DNA from: Kaistella gelatinilytica
Lineage (GTDB): Bacteria > Bacteroidota > Bacteroidia > Flavobacteriales > Weeksellaceae
Assembly (NCBI RefSeq): GCF_015679325.1
Contig: NZ_JADPVI010000002.1
Span: 733,126 to 797,125, forward strand
DNA: 64,000 nt
Reading direction: 5' to 3'
Both the position numbers and the translations under genes were made by a program. Below are positions 28,643-37,306 of this stretch, piece after piece (position 1 is the stretch's first letter; each line of letters opens with the position of its first letter). The notes beneath the pieces are model-generated. The model saw only the letters and a list, made by a program, of their open reading frames with translations, was not told where the DNA came from and searched no databases.

Positions 28643-31309
28643 ATGAAAATTTTATTTAAAAGTCTCTTACTTTTTTCTTTTCTAATTACGTCCTTCCTAT
28701 TTTCGCAAACCATCACAAAATCTACTTTCCTCGTGAAAGGCGAATGTACAATTTGTAAAGAAAGGATCGAAACCTCGGCTAAAAAATCAGGTGCGACAAC
28801 CGCAGTTTGGAATGTTGATTCTCAAAAACTCGATCTGGAATTTGATCCTGCGAAAATTTCAGCAGACCAAATTTTAAAAAACATTGCCGAAGTTGGTCAC
28901 GATAACGAAAAATACAAAGCAAAAGATGATGTTTACGAAAAACTTCCCAGTTGTTGTCATTACAAAAGAGAACCTTCTTTCCTGAAAAATGCGATTTCAG
29001 AACAACCTATTAAAAAAGAAAATCAGTATTTCGTTCGCGGAAATTGCAGTTCATGTAAAGCGAGAATTGAAAAGGCTGCTTCAACTGCAGGTGCTGATTC
29101 CTCAATCTGGGATCCACAAACTCAGATAGTGACTCTTAATTTTGACCCTTCGAAAACTTCAGCAGAGCAAATTTTGAAAAAAATTGCAGAAGTTGGTCAT
29201 GATAATGAGAAATTTCTGGCGAAAGATGATGTCTATAAAAAACTTCCTGATTGTTGTCTCTATGACCGAACACTACCGTTTGGAGTGAAAAGTTCCCTTG
29301 TTCATGACGATGAAAATCCGGAAGCCAAAATTGAAATTGAAGATGATGCAGATCATGTTAATAAATCAATTGAAGAAGTTCGAGTGACTAAATTAGCCGA
29401 TGCAACTGCGTTGAACAGAAAAGAAACCGGTCTTACTTTCAATATCAGCAGCAAAGAATTATTGAAAGCTGCATGTTGTAACTTATCTGAAAGCTTTGAA
29501 ACCAACGCAACGGTCGATGTTTCCTTCACTAATGCGGTAACAGGAACGAAGCAACTAAAAATGCTTGGTTTAGACCAAAAATATACGTCTTTGACCAAAG
29601 AACTTTTGCCATCGATTCGTGGTATAGCCGCACCTTACGGATTGAATTTAATTCCCGGAAGATGGATTGGCGGAATTCAATTGACTAAAGGTGGAAGTAC
29701 TGTTGTTAATGGGTATGAAAGCATTACAGGACAAATCAATACCGAACTTTTAAAACTTCAGGATAAACCAGAAACTTCACTGAATGTTTTTGCAGACGTC
29801 AATGGAAGAGTAGAAACTAATATTACCTCCACTTCACAACTCAACGAACACTGGAATCAATCGGTTTTATTGCATGGAAACGCCACTTTAACAAAAAAAG
29901 ATTCTAATCATGATGGTTTTTTAGATCAGCCAACTGGAAATCAAATCAACGCAGCTTATCTTTTGAATTACAATGATTTAGAGCATTCAGGATTAGGTTC
30001 TCATTTCGGAATCAGTTTTGTGAAAGATGAACGATTCGGCGGACAAACTGCTTTTGATAAAAAAATAGATCGCTCACAACAAAATGCTTACGGAGTTGGC
30101 ATCAATCTTTCCCGATTTGAGATCTGGAATAAAACCGGCTATGTTTTCAAAGGCAAACCTTACCAAAGTATCGGGTGGATGAACCAGTTTACGACACATC
30201 AACAGGATAGTTTTTTTGGTCAGCGGAATTATTTTGGGAATCAAAATACGTTCTACTCTAATTTAATTTTCGAAAGTATTATTGGGAACACCAACAATAA
30301 ATTCAAAACCGGAGCGAGTTTCTTATACGATAAATATGACGAAGATTATCTGACTCAAAATTATAAAAGAACAGAAACAGTTCCCGGGTTATTTTTCGAA
30401 TATACTTTGACAGGCGTAAAATATACTTTGGTTGCAGGAGTTCGAACCGATTTTCACAATTTAGCAGGAACGCAGTTTACACCAAGAGTTAACTTTAAAT
30501 ATGATCTAACGCCAAAAACAATTCTTCGTCTTTCTGCGGGACGAGGCTTTAGAACTGCGAATATTTTTGCAGAAAGTCAGCAATATTTCGGATCAAACCG
30601 ACAAATTGAGATTTTAGGAAACGGCGGGAAAATTTATGATTTAAAACCAGAGATCGCCTGGAATTACGGTGCAAGTCTTCAACAGGAATTTAAATTGTTT
30701 AATCGAAAAGCAAGCGTAGTTGCAGATTTCTTTAGAACAGATTTCCAAAATCAAGTTTTGACAGATTTGGATGTTTCGCCACAAAAACTGGTTTTTTATA
30801 ACCTCAGCGGAAAATCTTTTGCGAACAGTTTTCAGACTCAACTGGATCTGATTCCTTTAAAAAATTTAGAGGTTAGATTGGCTTACAAATATTACGATGT
30901 AGAAGCAGATTTCATCGGTGGGAAAAGAGAAATTCCGTTTATGGCAAAAAACAGAGGATTTTTCAACGCTTCTTATTCTACAGAAAAAACAGAAAAAGGA
31001 GCATTCTGGAGTTTTGATTCTACGCTTCAATTAATTGGAAAACAGAAACTTCCAAACCTCAATTCTAATCCTGAAGAATACAGATTACCGGAATTTTCTA
31101 AAAGTTACACGACTCTTAATGCACAAATCGCCAGAAATTTCAATAAAAATATTCGCGCTTATGTAGGTGGAGAAAACTTGACAGGCTACACGCAAAACAA
31201 TCCGATTATCGATCCACAAAATCCGTTTGGAAATTACTTTGATGCAGGAATGGTTTACGCACCAATTATGGGCGCAAATGTATATTTCGGTCTTGATTTT
31301 AAGTTTTAA
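28643..31309 (+). CDS. TonB-dependent receptor with two N-terminal HMA domains
   Basis: An 888-residue outer-membrane protein with signal peptide ending LFSQ. Two tandem heavy-metal-associated domains follow with CxxC at 35-38 (CTIC) and 135-138 (CSSC). Each ends in IAEVGHDNEK and LP(S/D)CC, so the unit is repeated at exactly 100 residues. After residue ~230 come a plug domain (PSIRGIAAPYG, STVVNGYESITGQINTELL) and a TonB barrel ending in the C-terminal strand NVYFGLDFKF. It probably imports or senses a metal such as copper. The flanking genes also encode Cys- or His-rich exported proteins. Confidence 0.88.
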   Translation: MKILFKSLLLFSFLITSFLFSQTITKSTFLVKGECTICKERIETSAKKSGATTAVWNVDSQKLDLEFDPAKISADQILKNIAEVGHDNEKYKAKDDVYEKLPSCCHYKREPSFLKNAISEQPIKKENQYFVRGNCSSCKARIEKAASTAGADSSIWDPQTQIVTLNFDPSKTSAEQILKKIAEVGHDNEKFLAKDDVYKKLPDCCLYDRTLPFGVKSSLVHDDENPEAKIEIEDDADHVNKSIEEVRVTKLADATALNRKETGLTFNISSKELLKAACCNLSESFETNATVDVSFTNAVTGTKQLKMLGLDQKYTSLTKELLPSIRGIAAPYGLNLIPGRWIGGIQLTKGGSTVVNGYESITGQINTELLKLQDKPETSLNVFADVNGRVETNITSTSQLNEHWNQSVLLHGNATLTKKDSNHDGFLDQPTGNQINAAYLLNYNDLEHSGLGSHFGISFVKDERFGGQTAFDKKIDRSQQNAYGVGINLSRFEIWNKTGYVFKGKPYQSIGWMNQFTTHQQDSFFGQRNYFGNQNTFYSNLIFESIIGNTNNKFKTGASFLYDKYDEDYLTQNYKRTETVPGLFFEYTLTGVKYTLVAGVRTDFHNLAGTQFTPRVNFKYDLTPKTILRLSAGRGFRTANIFAESQQYFGSNRQIEILGNGGKIYDLKPEIAWNYGASLQQEFKLFNRKASVVADFFRTDFQNQVLTDLDVSPQKLVFYNLSGKSFANSFQTQLDLIPLKNLEVRLAYKYYDVEADFIGGKREIPFMAKNRGFFNASYSTEKTEKGAFWSFDSTLQLIGKQKLPNLNSNPEEYRLPEFSKSYTTLNAQIARNFNKNIRAYVGGENLTGYTQNNPIIDPQNPFGNYFDAGMVYAPIMGANVYFGLDFKF

Positions 31310-31341
31310 TAAAAATCCTTACTTTTGAAAAAATAGAAAAT

Positions 31342-31845
31342 ATGAAAATACTTCCGTTAATAATAGCAAGCGCGGCACTTGTTTACTCGTGCGATAAAAA
31401 AGAATCAACTTCAAAAGAAAATTCAGAAATAAGCGCACCGAAAACTGATTCTGCAAATGGTACAGAAACTGCTTCGGCAAATGTCATCGATCAAAACGCA
31501 GAATTAGTTGCACAAGTTCCTGCAAATGCAGTTGCGGCAAATACTCCCAGAGAAAAACCGGCTCTGAATCCTGCACACGGAGAACCTTATCACCGCTGCG
31601 AAATTCCTGTGGGAGCACCGATTGACAGTGCACCTCAACAAAATGCTGCGCCACAAGTTGCTTCACCGCAAATGCAAACCAGTACTACCAATTTTAATAC
31701 AAATCCAATGTCACCATCAATGTCTGGTCCGGTTGCTACACCAGTTTCTGAACCACAGGCAACAGGTCCGAAACCCGCATTAAACCCAGCGCACGGAGAG
31801 CCTCATCACCGATGTGACTTACAGGTTGGTGCACCTTTGACGTAA
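31342..31845 (+). CDS. Lipoprotein with duplicated NPAHGEP-HRC motif
   Basis: A 167-residue lipoprotein (lipobox VYSC, Cys17) dominated by low-complexity Ala/Pro/Ser/Thr. It carries two copies of a 22-residue motif at 72-93 and 144-165: KPALNPAHGEP(Y/H)HRC followed by an acidic or hydrophobic residue pair and VGAP. His and Cys are invariant in both copies, which suggests metal binding. It is 33 bp downstream of the HMA-TonB receptor, probably in one operon. I recall similar motifs in Chryseobacterium proteins of unknown function. Confidence 0.7.
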   Translation: MKILPLIIASAALVYSCDKKESTSKENSEISAPKTDSANGTETASANVIDQNAELVAQVPANAVAANTPREKPALNPAHGEPYHRCEIPVGAPIDSAPQQNAAPQVASPQMQTSTTNFNTNPMSPSMSGPVATPVSEPQATGPKPALNPAHGEPHHRCDLQVGAPLT

Positions 31846-31866
31846 ATAAATCTCAATTTTAAACAT

Positions 31867-31897
31867 AAAAAAATGCAGCGTAAATGGCTGCATTTTT
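31867..31897 (+). terminator. Intrinsic terminator after metal cluster
   Basis: AAAAAATGCAGC / GCTGCATTTTTT hairpin with T run. Confidence 0.8.
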
Positions 31898-31918
31898 TGT
31901 TTTTAAATCTCTTGAAAT

Positions 31919-32101
31919 TTATTGCTCTATATCCCGCGCTTCAAATCCAACCAACTCTTCACCTTCAAAACTTACCTGCAATTCTATAGGATTGCAGCAA
32001 ACTTCGCAGTCTTCAATGTACGTTTGATTAGATACGGAGGGATCCAACAAGGCGGAAATTTCTTCCCAACAGTAGGGACAGGTATAAAAATGTTCTAACA
32101 T
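31919..32101 (-). CDS. CPXCG-motif small cysteine-rich protein
   Basis: A 60-residue protein with a zinc-ribbon-like arrangement: CPYC at residues 8-11 and CEVCC at about 32-36, then an acidic tail. The family is annotated by its CPXCG motif; the function is unknown. It is probably cytoplasmic. It lies downstream of msrB on the same strand but beyond a terminator. Confidence 0.82.
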   Translation of the reverse strand: MLEHFYTCPYCWEEISALLDPSVSNQTYIEDCEVCCNPIELQVSFEGEELVGFEARDIEQ

Positions 32102-32142
32102 GATCTAAGAATTATTTTTAGATAATCTTCACTAATCTAAAT

Positions 32143-32176
32143 AAAAATTGCTCAAAGAAAATCCATCGTTGAGCAA
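32143..32176 (-). terminator. Intrinsic terminator after msrB
   Basis: On the minus strand TTGCTCAA ... TTGAGCAA is followed by TTTTTAT. Confidence 0.65.
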
Positions 32177-32196
32177 TATTATTTTGAAGGCGATTG

Positions 32197-32763
32197 TTAT
32201 TTCGCAGCTGTTTTATTATCTGCAACAAAATCTAAGCTGACAGAATTCATACAGAAACGCGTTCCTGTTGGTGGTGGTCCATCATTGAAAACGTGGCCTA
32301 AATGTGAATCACAACGTTTGCAAAGGACCTCAGTTCTTTCCATTCCGTAAGTGGAATCTCTTTTATAAATAACTCCGTCTTTCTCTGCTTCAAAAAAACT
32401 TGGCCATCCGCAAGTTGAGGAAAATTTAGAGTCTGAACGGAAAAGGTGATTTCCGCAAACTGCGCAGTAATATTCACCCAACGCGTCGAAATTGTTATAT
32501 TTTCCCGTTCCCGGTCTTTCAGTTTCAGCTTCACGCGACACCGCATAAACTTCTGGACTTAGAATTTTTTTCCATTCAGAATTAGCAACATTTAGTTTCG
32601 TATGGTCTGTTCTGGAATAATATGGGTTGTTTTTCGTACTTGAATTTTCCATTGATTTTGATTTTTCGGTTGAGTTCGATTTTTGCGGTTGTTTAACTTG
32701 GGAACACATTTGCATAGAAATGCAGAATAGTAAAAAGACTAGTGGTTTCATAAATGTTGACAT
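32197..32763 (-). CDS. msrB: Peptide-methionine (R)-S-oxide reductase, lipoprotein form
   Basis: A 188-residue MsrB. An N-terminal lipoprotein signal (MQMCSQ) is followed by a Lys/Ser-rich linker. The MsrB domain runs from about 55: zinc ligands in CAVCGNHLF and CKRCDSHLGHVF, the GWPSF motif, and the catalytic RFCMNSVSLDF. It reduces methionine-R-sulfoxide in proteins. The lipobox places it in the envelope, so it would repair oxidised periplasmic or outer-membrane proteins. It may start at MSTF or four codons later. Confidence 0.93.
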   Translation of the reverse strand: MSTFMKPLVFLLFCISMQMCSQVKQPQKSNSTEKSKSMENSSTKNNPYYSRTDHTKLNVANSEWKKILSPEVYAVSREAETERPGTGKYNNFDALGEYYCAVCGNHLFRSDSKFSSTCGWPSFFEAEKDGVIYKRDSTYGMERTEVLCKRCDSHLGHVFNDGPPPTGTRFCMNSVSLDFVADNKTAAK

Positions 32764-32967
32764 TATTTTATATTTTAATTTGAATTACTAAATAGCTTTT
32801 AAATTGATATTCTTTAATTTAAAAGAGAAAGTGACACCAAATAAAATACGATTTTTGAGTACAAAAGGTTTGCCATGAATGAGGTAATTTTCTATTTTGT
32901 TAAAGAGAAAAACAAATAAATCAGATGTTACGTCTTGAAAAAATTTAAAATTCACTAATTTGGCTGA

Positions 32968-34212
32968 ATGAACGACGAGCAGAAAAAACGACAACTACGG
33001 AATTATAAAATGTTTGCCACAGGACTTTTTGTTTTGATGGCAATTCTATTTGTAGTCATGACGATTTTGGAAAAGAAAAATCATGCGCACTGGATCGGTT
33101 ATATTCGGGCTTTTTCAGAAGCTGCGATGGTCGGAGCTTTAGCAGACTGGTTTGCGGTGACTGCGCTTTTCAATTATCCACTTGGAATAAAAATTCCACA
33201 CACGAATTTAATTGAAAACAGCAAGGAACGAATTGGGGATAATCTGGGAAATTTTGTGGTTGAGAATTTCTTGTCGCCACAAAATATTCGACCTTATATT
33301 CAGAAAATTAAGATCTCAAATTTCGTGGGAGACTGGCTTTCGAAAGAACGGAATCAGGAAAATTTAATGAAAGAGGTTTCCACAATTATTTTAGACATTT
33401 TAAATAAACTCGATGATACCGAAGTGGTAAATTTCATTGGTAAAAAGGCAAAAGAAATGTCTAATGATCTGAAAATTAACGAAATTATCGGAAACGGAAT
33501 TGAATATATCCTCGATAAAAAAGACCATCAAAGATTCATCACCAATCTTTCCAAACAGATCAAGGATTATGTTTTAAATAATCAGGAAATGGTAAAAAAC
33601 AGAGTTAAGAAGGAAAGTTATTTTTTGGTCCCGAAGTTTGTTGATGATGGCATCGCGGATAAGATCACGAAAGGTCTGTCTAAATATTTTGAAGAAGTTG
33701 AGTTGGATGAAGACCATCCTTTGAGAAATGAGATCACTGAGAAACTTTATTCTTTTTCTACAGAAATTAAAACAGAGGAAAAATGGGTTGAAGAATTCAG
33801 AGACATTAAAAACGATTTTCTGAAAGAAGAAAAAATCAATCAATACTCCACAGACATCTGGAATTCTATCAAGAAATCTTTAACGAAAGAATTAGAGGAA
33901 CAAAATTCTACTTTGAAAAATTACATCCAAAGAAATCTTGCCGAACTTTCTCAAAATTTAAAAACCGACGAGAAATTTCAGAATAAGATCGATCACTGGA
34001 TTCGGGTAACTGCTTATAAATATATTTTAAAAAATACACATCAATTTGGAGCATTGATCAGTTCTACCGTCGGAAACTGGGAAGGAAAACAGCTGAGCGA
34101 AAAACTGGAACTCGAAGTCGGAAAAGATCTGCAGTTTATCCGTGTGAACGGCACAATTGTGGGTGGTTTGGTTGGATTGGTAATTTATACCGTGGCAAAT
34201 TTTTTCATTTAG
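32968..34212 (+). CDS. DUF445 family membrane protein
   Basis: A 414-residue protein with an N-terminal transmembrane helix (about 14-32), the DUF445 hallmark HWIGYIRAFSEAAMVGALADWFAVTALF, a long helical charged middle, and a C-terminal transmembrane helix (VNGTIVGGLVGLVIYTVANFFI). It is an inner-membrane protein of unknown function. Monocistronic and convergent with pyrD. Confidence 0.9.
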   Translation: MNDEQKKRQLRNYKMFATGLFVLMAILFVVMTILEKKNHAHWIGYIRAFSEAAMVGALADWFAVTALFNYPLGIKIPHTNLIENSKERIGDNLGNFVVENFLSPQNIRPYIQKIKISNFVGDWLSKERNQENLMKEVSTIILDILNKLDDTEVVNFIGKKAKEMSNDLKINEIIGNGIEYILDKKDHQRFITNLSKQIKDYVLNNQEMVKNRVKKESYFLVPKFVDDGIADKITKGLSKYFEEVELDEDHPLRNEITEKLYSFSTEIKTEEKWVEEFRDIKNDFLKEEKINQYSTDIWNSIKKSLTKELEEQNSTLKNYIQRNLAELSQNLKTDEKFQNKIDHWIRVTAYKYILKNTHQFGALISSTVGNWEGKQLSEKLELEVGKDLQFIRVNGTIVGGLVGLVIYTVANFFI

Positions 34213-34218
34213 AAACTT

Positions 34219-35229
34219 TTACAAACCTTTCTCTAAAATCTTTTTATTAATCTCCCGAATCAATTGCGGTCCTTCGTAAATAAATCCGGTATACAATTGC
34301 ACTAAACTTGCGCCAGCTTCCAATTTTTCTAAAGCATCTTCCGCAGAATGAATGCCACCAACACCGATAATTGGAAAAGCTTTTCCGCTTTTTTGGGAGA
34401 GAAATCGAATAACTTCTGTGGATCTTTTTGTTAAAGGTTTCCCGGAAAGTCCGCCTGTTTCTTTTTTATTTTCTGAACTTAAATTCTCCCGCGAAAGTGT
34501 GGTATTTGTTGCGATCACTCCAGCAATTTGCGTTTCTTTTACAATATCGATAATATCTAAAAGTTGATCATCACTTAAATCTGGTGCAATTTTGAGAAGA
34601 ATTGGCTTTGGATTTTTCTTCGTTAAATTTAATTGCTGCAAAGTTCCGAGCAATTTAGTTAAAGGTTCTTTGTCCTGAAGTTCCCGAAGATTCGGCGTAT
34701 TCGGCGAACTAACATTCACTACAAAATAATCGACAACTGGAAATAATTTCTCGACACAAATGATATAATCACTGACCGCTTCTTCATTCGGCGTCACTTT
34801 ATTTTTACCAATATTTCCACCAATCAAAACGTTTTTATTCCTCTTCAATCGTTCTACCGCCGCATCTACTCCACCATTATTAAAACCCATTCGGTTGATG
34901 ATCGCAGAATCTTCCTTCAATCGAAACAATCGTTTTTTAGGATTTCCTTCCTGTGCTTTCGGTGTTAAAGTTCCTATTTCTACAAAGCCAAATCCGAGGT
35001 CTGAAAGTTCATTAAACATTTTCGCGTCTTTATCAAATCCTGCAGCCAAACCAACCGGATTTTTAAACTTCAAACCGAAAACTTCTCTTTCCAGTCTTTT
35101 ATCTTCAATCGGTTTTGGCAGAAACAGTTTTGATAAAAGAGGAAAATTCTTTAAAACAGAAAAAGTAAAATAGTGTACTTCTTCCGGATCAAATTTGAAA
35201 AGTATTGGACGAATAAAGGATTTGTACAT
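34219..35229 (-). CDS. pyrD: Quinone-dependent dihydroorotate dehydrogenase
   Basis: A class 2 DHODH of 336 residues from ATG 35229; an upstream in-frame start would add 11 residues with no family support. The N-terminal [23 protein letters not shown] is the membrane-associating helix pair of class 2 enzymes. FMN-binding and catalytic segments are [24 protein letters not shown] with the catalytic Ser, IATNTTL, IIGVGGI and [13 protein letters not shown]. It oxidises dihydroorotate to orotate using quinone in pyrimidine synthesis, on the inner face of the cytoplasmic membrane. Confidence 0.95.
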   Translation of the reverse strand: MYKSFIRPILFKFDPEEVHYFTFSVLKNFPLLSKLFLPKPIEDKRLEREVFGLKFKNPVGLAAGFDKDAKMFNELSDLGFGFVEIGTLTPKAQEGNPKKRLFRLKEDSAIINRMGFNNGGVDAAVERLKRNKNVLIGGNIGKNKVTPNEEAVSDYIICVEKLFPVVDYFVVNVSSPNTPNLRELQDKEPLTKLLGTLQQLNLTKKNPKPILLKIAPDLSDDQLLDIIDIVKETQIAGVIATNTTLSRENLSSENKKETGGLSGKPLTKRSTEVIRFLSQKSGKAFPIIGVGGIHSAEDALEKLEAGASLVQLYTGFIYEGPQLIREINKKILEKGL

Positions 35230-35331
35230 GAAAAAAGAGTTTGACAAATATAAGAAATTCAAATATTTTATAAAGGTTGAAAATAACGATCAGGTTCAAA
35301 TAATTTTGATATTTTAGCAAAAAAAGATATT

Positions 35332-35826
35332 ATGAATAAAATTCTACTTTTAGGTGGAATGCTTTGCGTTCAAAGTTTATTTTCCCAAGTTGCCTTATCT
35401 AGTAATAAATTAATAAAAGATGGTAAGACTTATAAAATGTCTCAGTATGAGCAGGTTTTTCAAAAGTCAGAAGCGCTTGAAAGTATGAAAAAAGCCAGAT
35501 CCAATAATACGGTAGCCAGTATTTTAGGGTTCGGTGGCGGGGCATCTCTCGGATTTGGGGTCGCTCAACTTATTGCTAGTGGAACAACGAGAACAGCGTA
35601 CGACATTTTCGGAAATCCATACACCATTAAACCTGATAATAACGATGCCTGGATATTAGCAGGTGCAGGTGCTGCAGCAATCGTGCTGGCAATTCCTCTA
35701 TCGGCCGCTGGTAAGAAAAAAGTAAATGAAGCTATCCAGATTGAGAACGGAGAATCCAGTGCTTTTACACCATATTTTAAAATACAAACGGCGGGAAATG
35801 GTTTGGCTCTGAGTTATAATTTTTAA
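35332..35826 (+). CDS. Exported hypothetical protein with Gly/Ala-rich segments
   Basis: A 164-residue protein with a signal peptide ending LFSQ (about 19). Two hydrophobic Gly/Ala-rich stretches (ILGFGGGASLGFGVAQLIASG near 65-85 and ILAGAGAAAIVLAIPLSAAG near 108-127) could span a membrane as a hairpin. It ends in a beta-type strand, GLALSYNF. No named family. Monocistronic, next to the IS110 element. Confidence 0.6.
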   Translation: MNKILLLGGMLCVQSLFSQVALSSNKLIKDGKTYKMSQYEQVFQKSEALESMKKARSNNTVASILGFGGGASLGFGVAQLIASGTTRTAYDIFGNPYTIKPDNNDAWILAGAGAAAIVLAIPLSAAGKKKVNEAIQIENGESSAFTPYFKIQTAGNGLALSYNF

Positions 35827-35948
35827 ATAACATTTAATTTAAATACTAATAAAGGCGGAATGTGATTTCAGTCTTTTTCTTTATTTTTTTGCTTTTAAAA
35901 GTCAATCAATTTACAGCAAAACTTTTCTTATAAAACCAAATCGTAACC

Positions 35949-35957
35949 AGCCCTGAT
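35949..35957. repeat. Left stub of dispersed repeat copy 2
   Basis: AGCCCTGAT abuts the IS110 left end. Joined to the sequence right of the element it restores the repeat core AGCCCTGATCGAAACGGCAT, comparable with the reverse complements of copies 1 and 3. Confidence 0.6.
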
Positions 35958-35981
35958 GTTCTATGTTACTTTGCAAATTAT

Positions 35982-36971
35982 TTAGGTTAAAATTTTTAAG
36001 TTTTTTTGATAATCTTGTTGATATGCAATTTTGTTTTTCACAACACCAAAACAAATCCTTAAGAGTTTATTACAAACAGCGATCAATGCTACTTTTTTTG
36101 GTTTCCCTTTTGCCAATAGTCGCAAATAAAGTTCTTTGCAAGGTGCGTTATGTTTCATAGCCGTCCTGGAACAAACATACAACATACCTCTAATATGAGT
36201 TTTGGAAGTTCTGCACTTACCCGGAGAGTAGGATTTTTTACCTGATTGATAAATTCGAGGAGCAAGTCCAAAGTATTTAACTAATGATTTTGCGGAATGA
36301 AAATTTTTAAAACCAGAAGTTGCCGTCATTAGCTGAAGAGAAGTTTTCTCCCCAATTCCCGAAACACTTTGTAATAAATCTTTTATTTCTTTAAATTCTT
36401 CATCCTGAAGTTGTGGAAGACGCATCTCTACTTCCTGAATCTCTTTTCCCAACTGTTTAAGTCTTTTCTCATAATGCTTTTCAGTGTTAGGATTAAGATG
36501 AGGGTTATAACGGATTGCTTTTAGCTTTACAGCATACCGACGTTTTTCTTCCTCAAGATCATTCAGCAATTTTATTTCCTGATCCAGATGTTCAACTTGA
36601 ATACTCTTGGGTACATAAATATCTGGCCGAAACATCTCTCCATAAAGCCGGATGAGTTTAGCATCCTCCGCATCGGTTTTGGTAATGATGTTTTTCATCC
36701 TGGAAAAATGTTTTACAGACATGCAGTTGATCAAACTGGATTCAAAACCTTTTTCCAACGAGAGATGAAGAAGACGACTGCTGTAATTACCTGTCGCTTC
36801 AATAACGAAACAATAATCTTCAGTAGAAATTTTCTTCAGAAAAACTAAAATCGAGCGCTGATTATTTTCAATATTATGCACTTGATCTTTATCACAGTGG
36901 TCATTGAAACTTACCGTTAAAAATTTTGCTCCAACATCGACACCAATCACTTTTTTTAATAAATTTGACAT
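35982..36971 (-). CDS. IS110-family DEDD transposase
   Basis: A 329-residue recombinase. The N-terminal RuvC-like DEDD domain has KKVIGVDVGAKFLTVSF (first Asp), FVIEATGNYSSRL (Glu) and TKTDAEDAKLIRLYGE (Asp pair). A coiled-coil region spans about 130-190. The C-terminal transposase_20 domain has LLQSVSGIGEKTSLQLMT, KYFGLAPRIYQSG and the catalytic-Ser region around KSYSPGKCRTSKTHIRGML. Length is typical and the frame is intact, so it may be active. Confidence 0.95.
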   Translation of the reverse strand: MSNLLKKVIGVDVGAKFLTVSFNDHCDKDQVHNIENNQRSILVFLKKISTEDYCFVIEATGNYSSRLLHLSLEKGFESSLINCMSVKHFSRMKNIITKTDAEDAKLIRLYGEMFRPDIYVPKSIQVEHLDQEIKLLNDLEEEKRRYAVKLKAIRYNPHLNPNTEKHYEKRLKQLGKEIQEVEMRLPQLQDEEFKEIKDLLQSVSGIGEKTSLQLMTATSGFKNFHSAKSLVKYFGLAPRIYQSGKKSYSPGKCRTSKTHIRGMLYVCSRTAMKHNAPCKELYLRLLAKGKPKKVALIAVCNKLLRICFGVVKNKIAYQQDYQKNLKILT

Positions 36972-36989
36972 ACAATGATTTTTTAAAAA

Positions 36990-37140
36990 GAGGCTTTCTT
37001 CTGATCCACCATGGTAAAAGTTCTTACCAACAATGTTCTATCCGGATTTGGAAGAAAACAGCAGCAGGGGAATAAAATCAGGGGCGATATCTTAGTATCA
37101 ACGCAACGTCGGCCTTTATCCTGCTGCTTTTACTCTTTGG
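36990..37140 (-). ncRNA. Candidate IS110 bridge RNA (seekRNA)
   Basis: This is the non-coding end upstream of the transposase. It holds a 9-bp stem (AGCAGCAGG 37060-37068 with CCTGCTGCT 37120-37128) enclosing a loop with ATCAGGGGC (37077), nearly complementary to the left target half GCCCTGAT. A second region has CTTACC (37023) and ATGTTCTAT (37033), copies of the right and left element termini, as expected for a donor loop. Boundaries are approximate. Confidence 0.5.
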
Positions 37141-37190
37141 TTAATATTATTAACCAAATTATTAATTATTTTTATTAATACAAACTTACC

Positions 37191-37253
37191 ATCGAAACGG
37201 CATCCTTTTGCGGAACGAAGTGAAGTAAAAGATAGAGTGGAGAGCAGGATTAA
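37191..37253 (-). repeat. Dispersed palindromic repeat, copy 2 (interrupted by IS110)
   Basis: Reverse orientation. It shares GGATGCCGTTTCGAT, CACTTCGTTCCG and CTCTCCACTCTATCTTTT with copies 1 and 3. Its other end is the stub at 35949. The 336-bp gap 36972-37306 is fully accounted for by the IS end, this repeat and the glyS promoter. Confidence 0.75.
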
Positions 37254-37281
37254 GCTCAAAAGAAAATAGATTTAAATTCCT

Positions 37282-37289
37282 TATTTTTG
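37282..37289 (+). promoter_or_regulatory. Putative -7 promoter element of glyS
   Basis: TATTTTTG 17 bp before the start codon, matching TAnnTTTG. Confidence 0.5.
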
Positions 37290-37306
37290 CACAAATTCTA
37301 AAAAAG

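Larger units (their letters stand above)
35958..37192 (-). mobile_element. IS110-family insertion sequence, ~1.2 kb
   Basis: The ends are inferred from the interrupted repeat. The left flank ends CCCTGAT and the right flank begins ATCGAAACGG, with AT present at both element ends as the likely crossover dinucleotide. It has no long terminal inverted repeats and no target duplication beyond AT, as is normal for IS110. It contains one DEDD transposase on the minus strand and a ~220-bp non-coding end upstream of it. It appears intact. Confidence 0.8.

Noticed and set aside
32788..32994. 68-codon minus-strand ORF before the DUF445 gene.
   Set aside because: It overlaps the DUF445 start and is dominated by Phe/Leu/Lys typical of AT-rich non-coding DNA.
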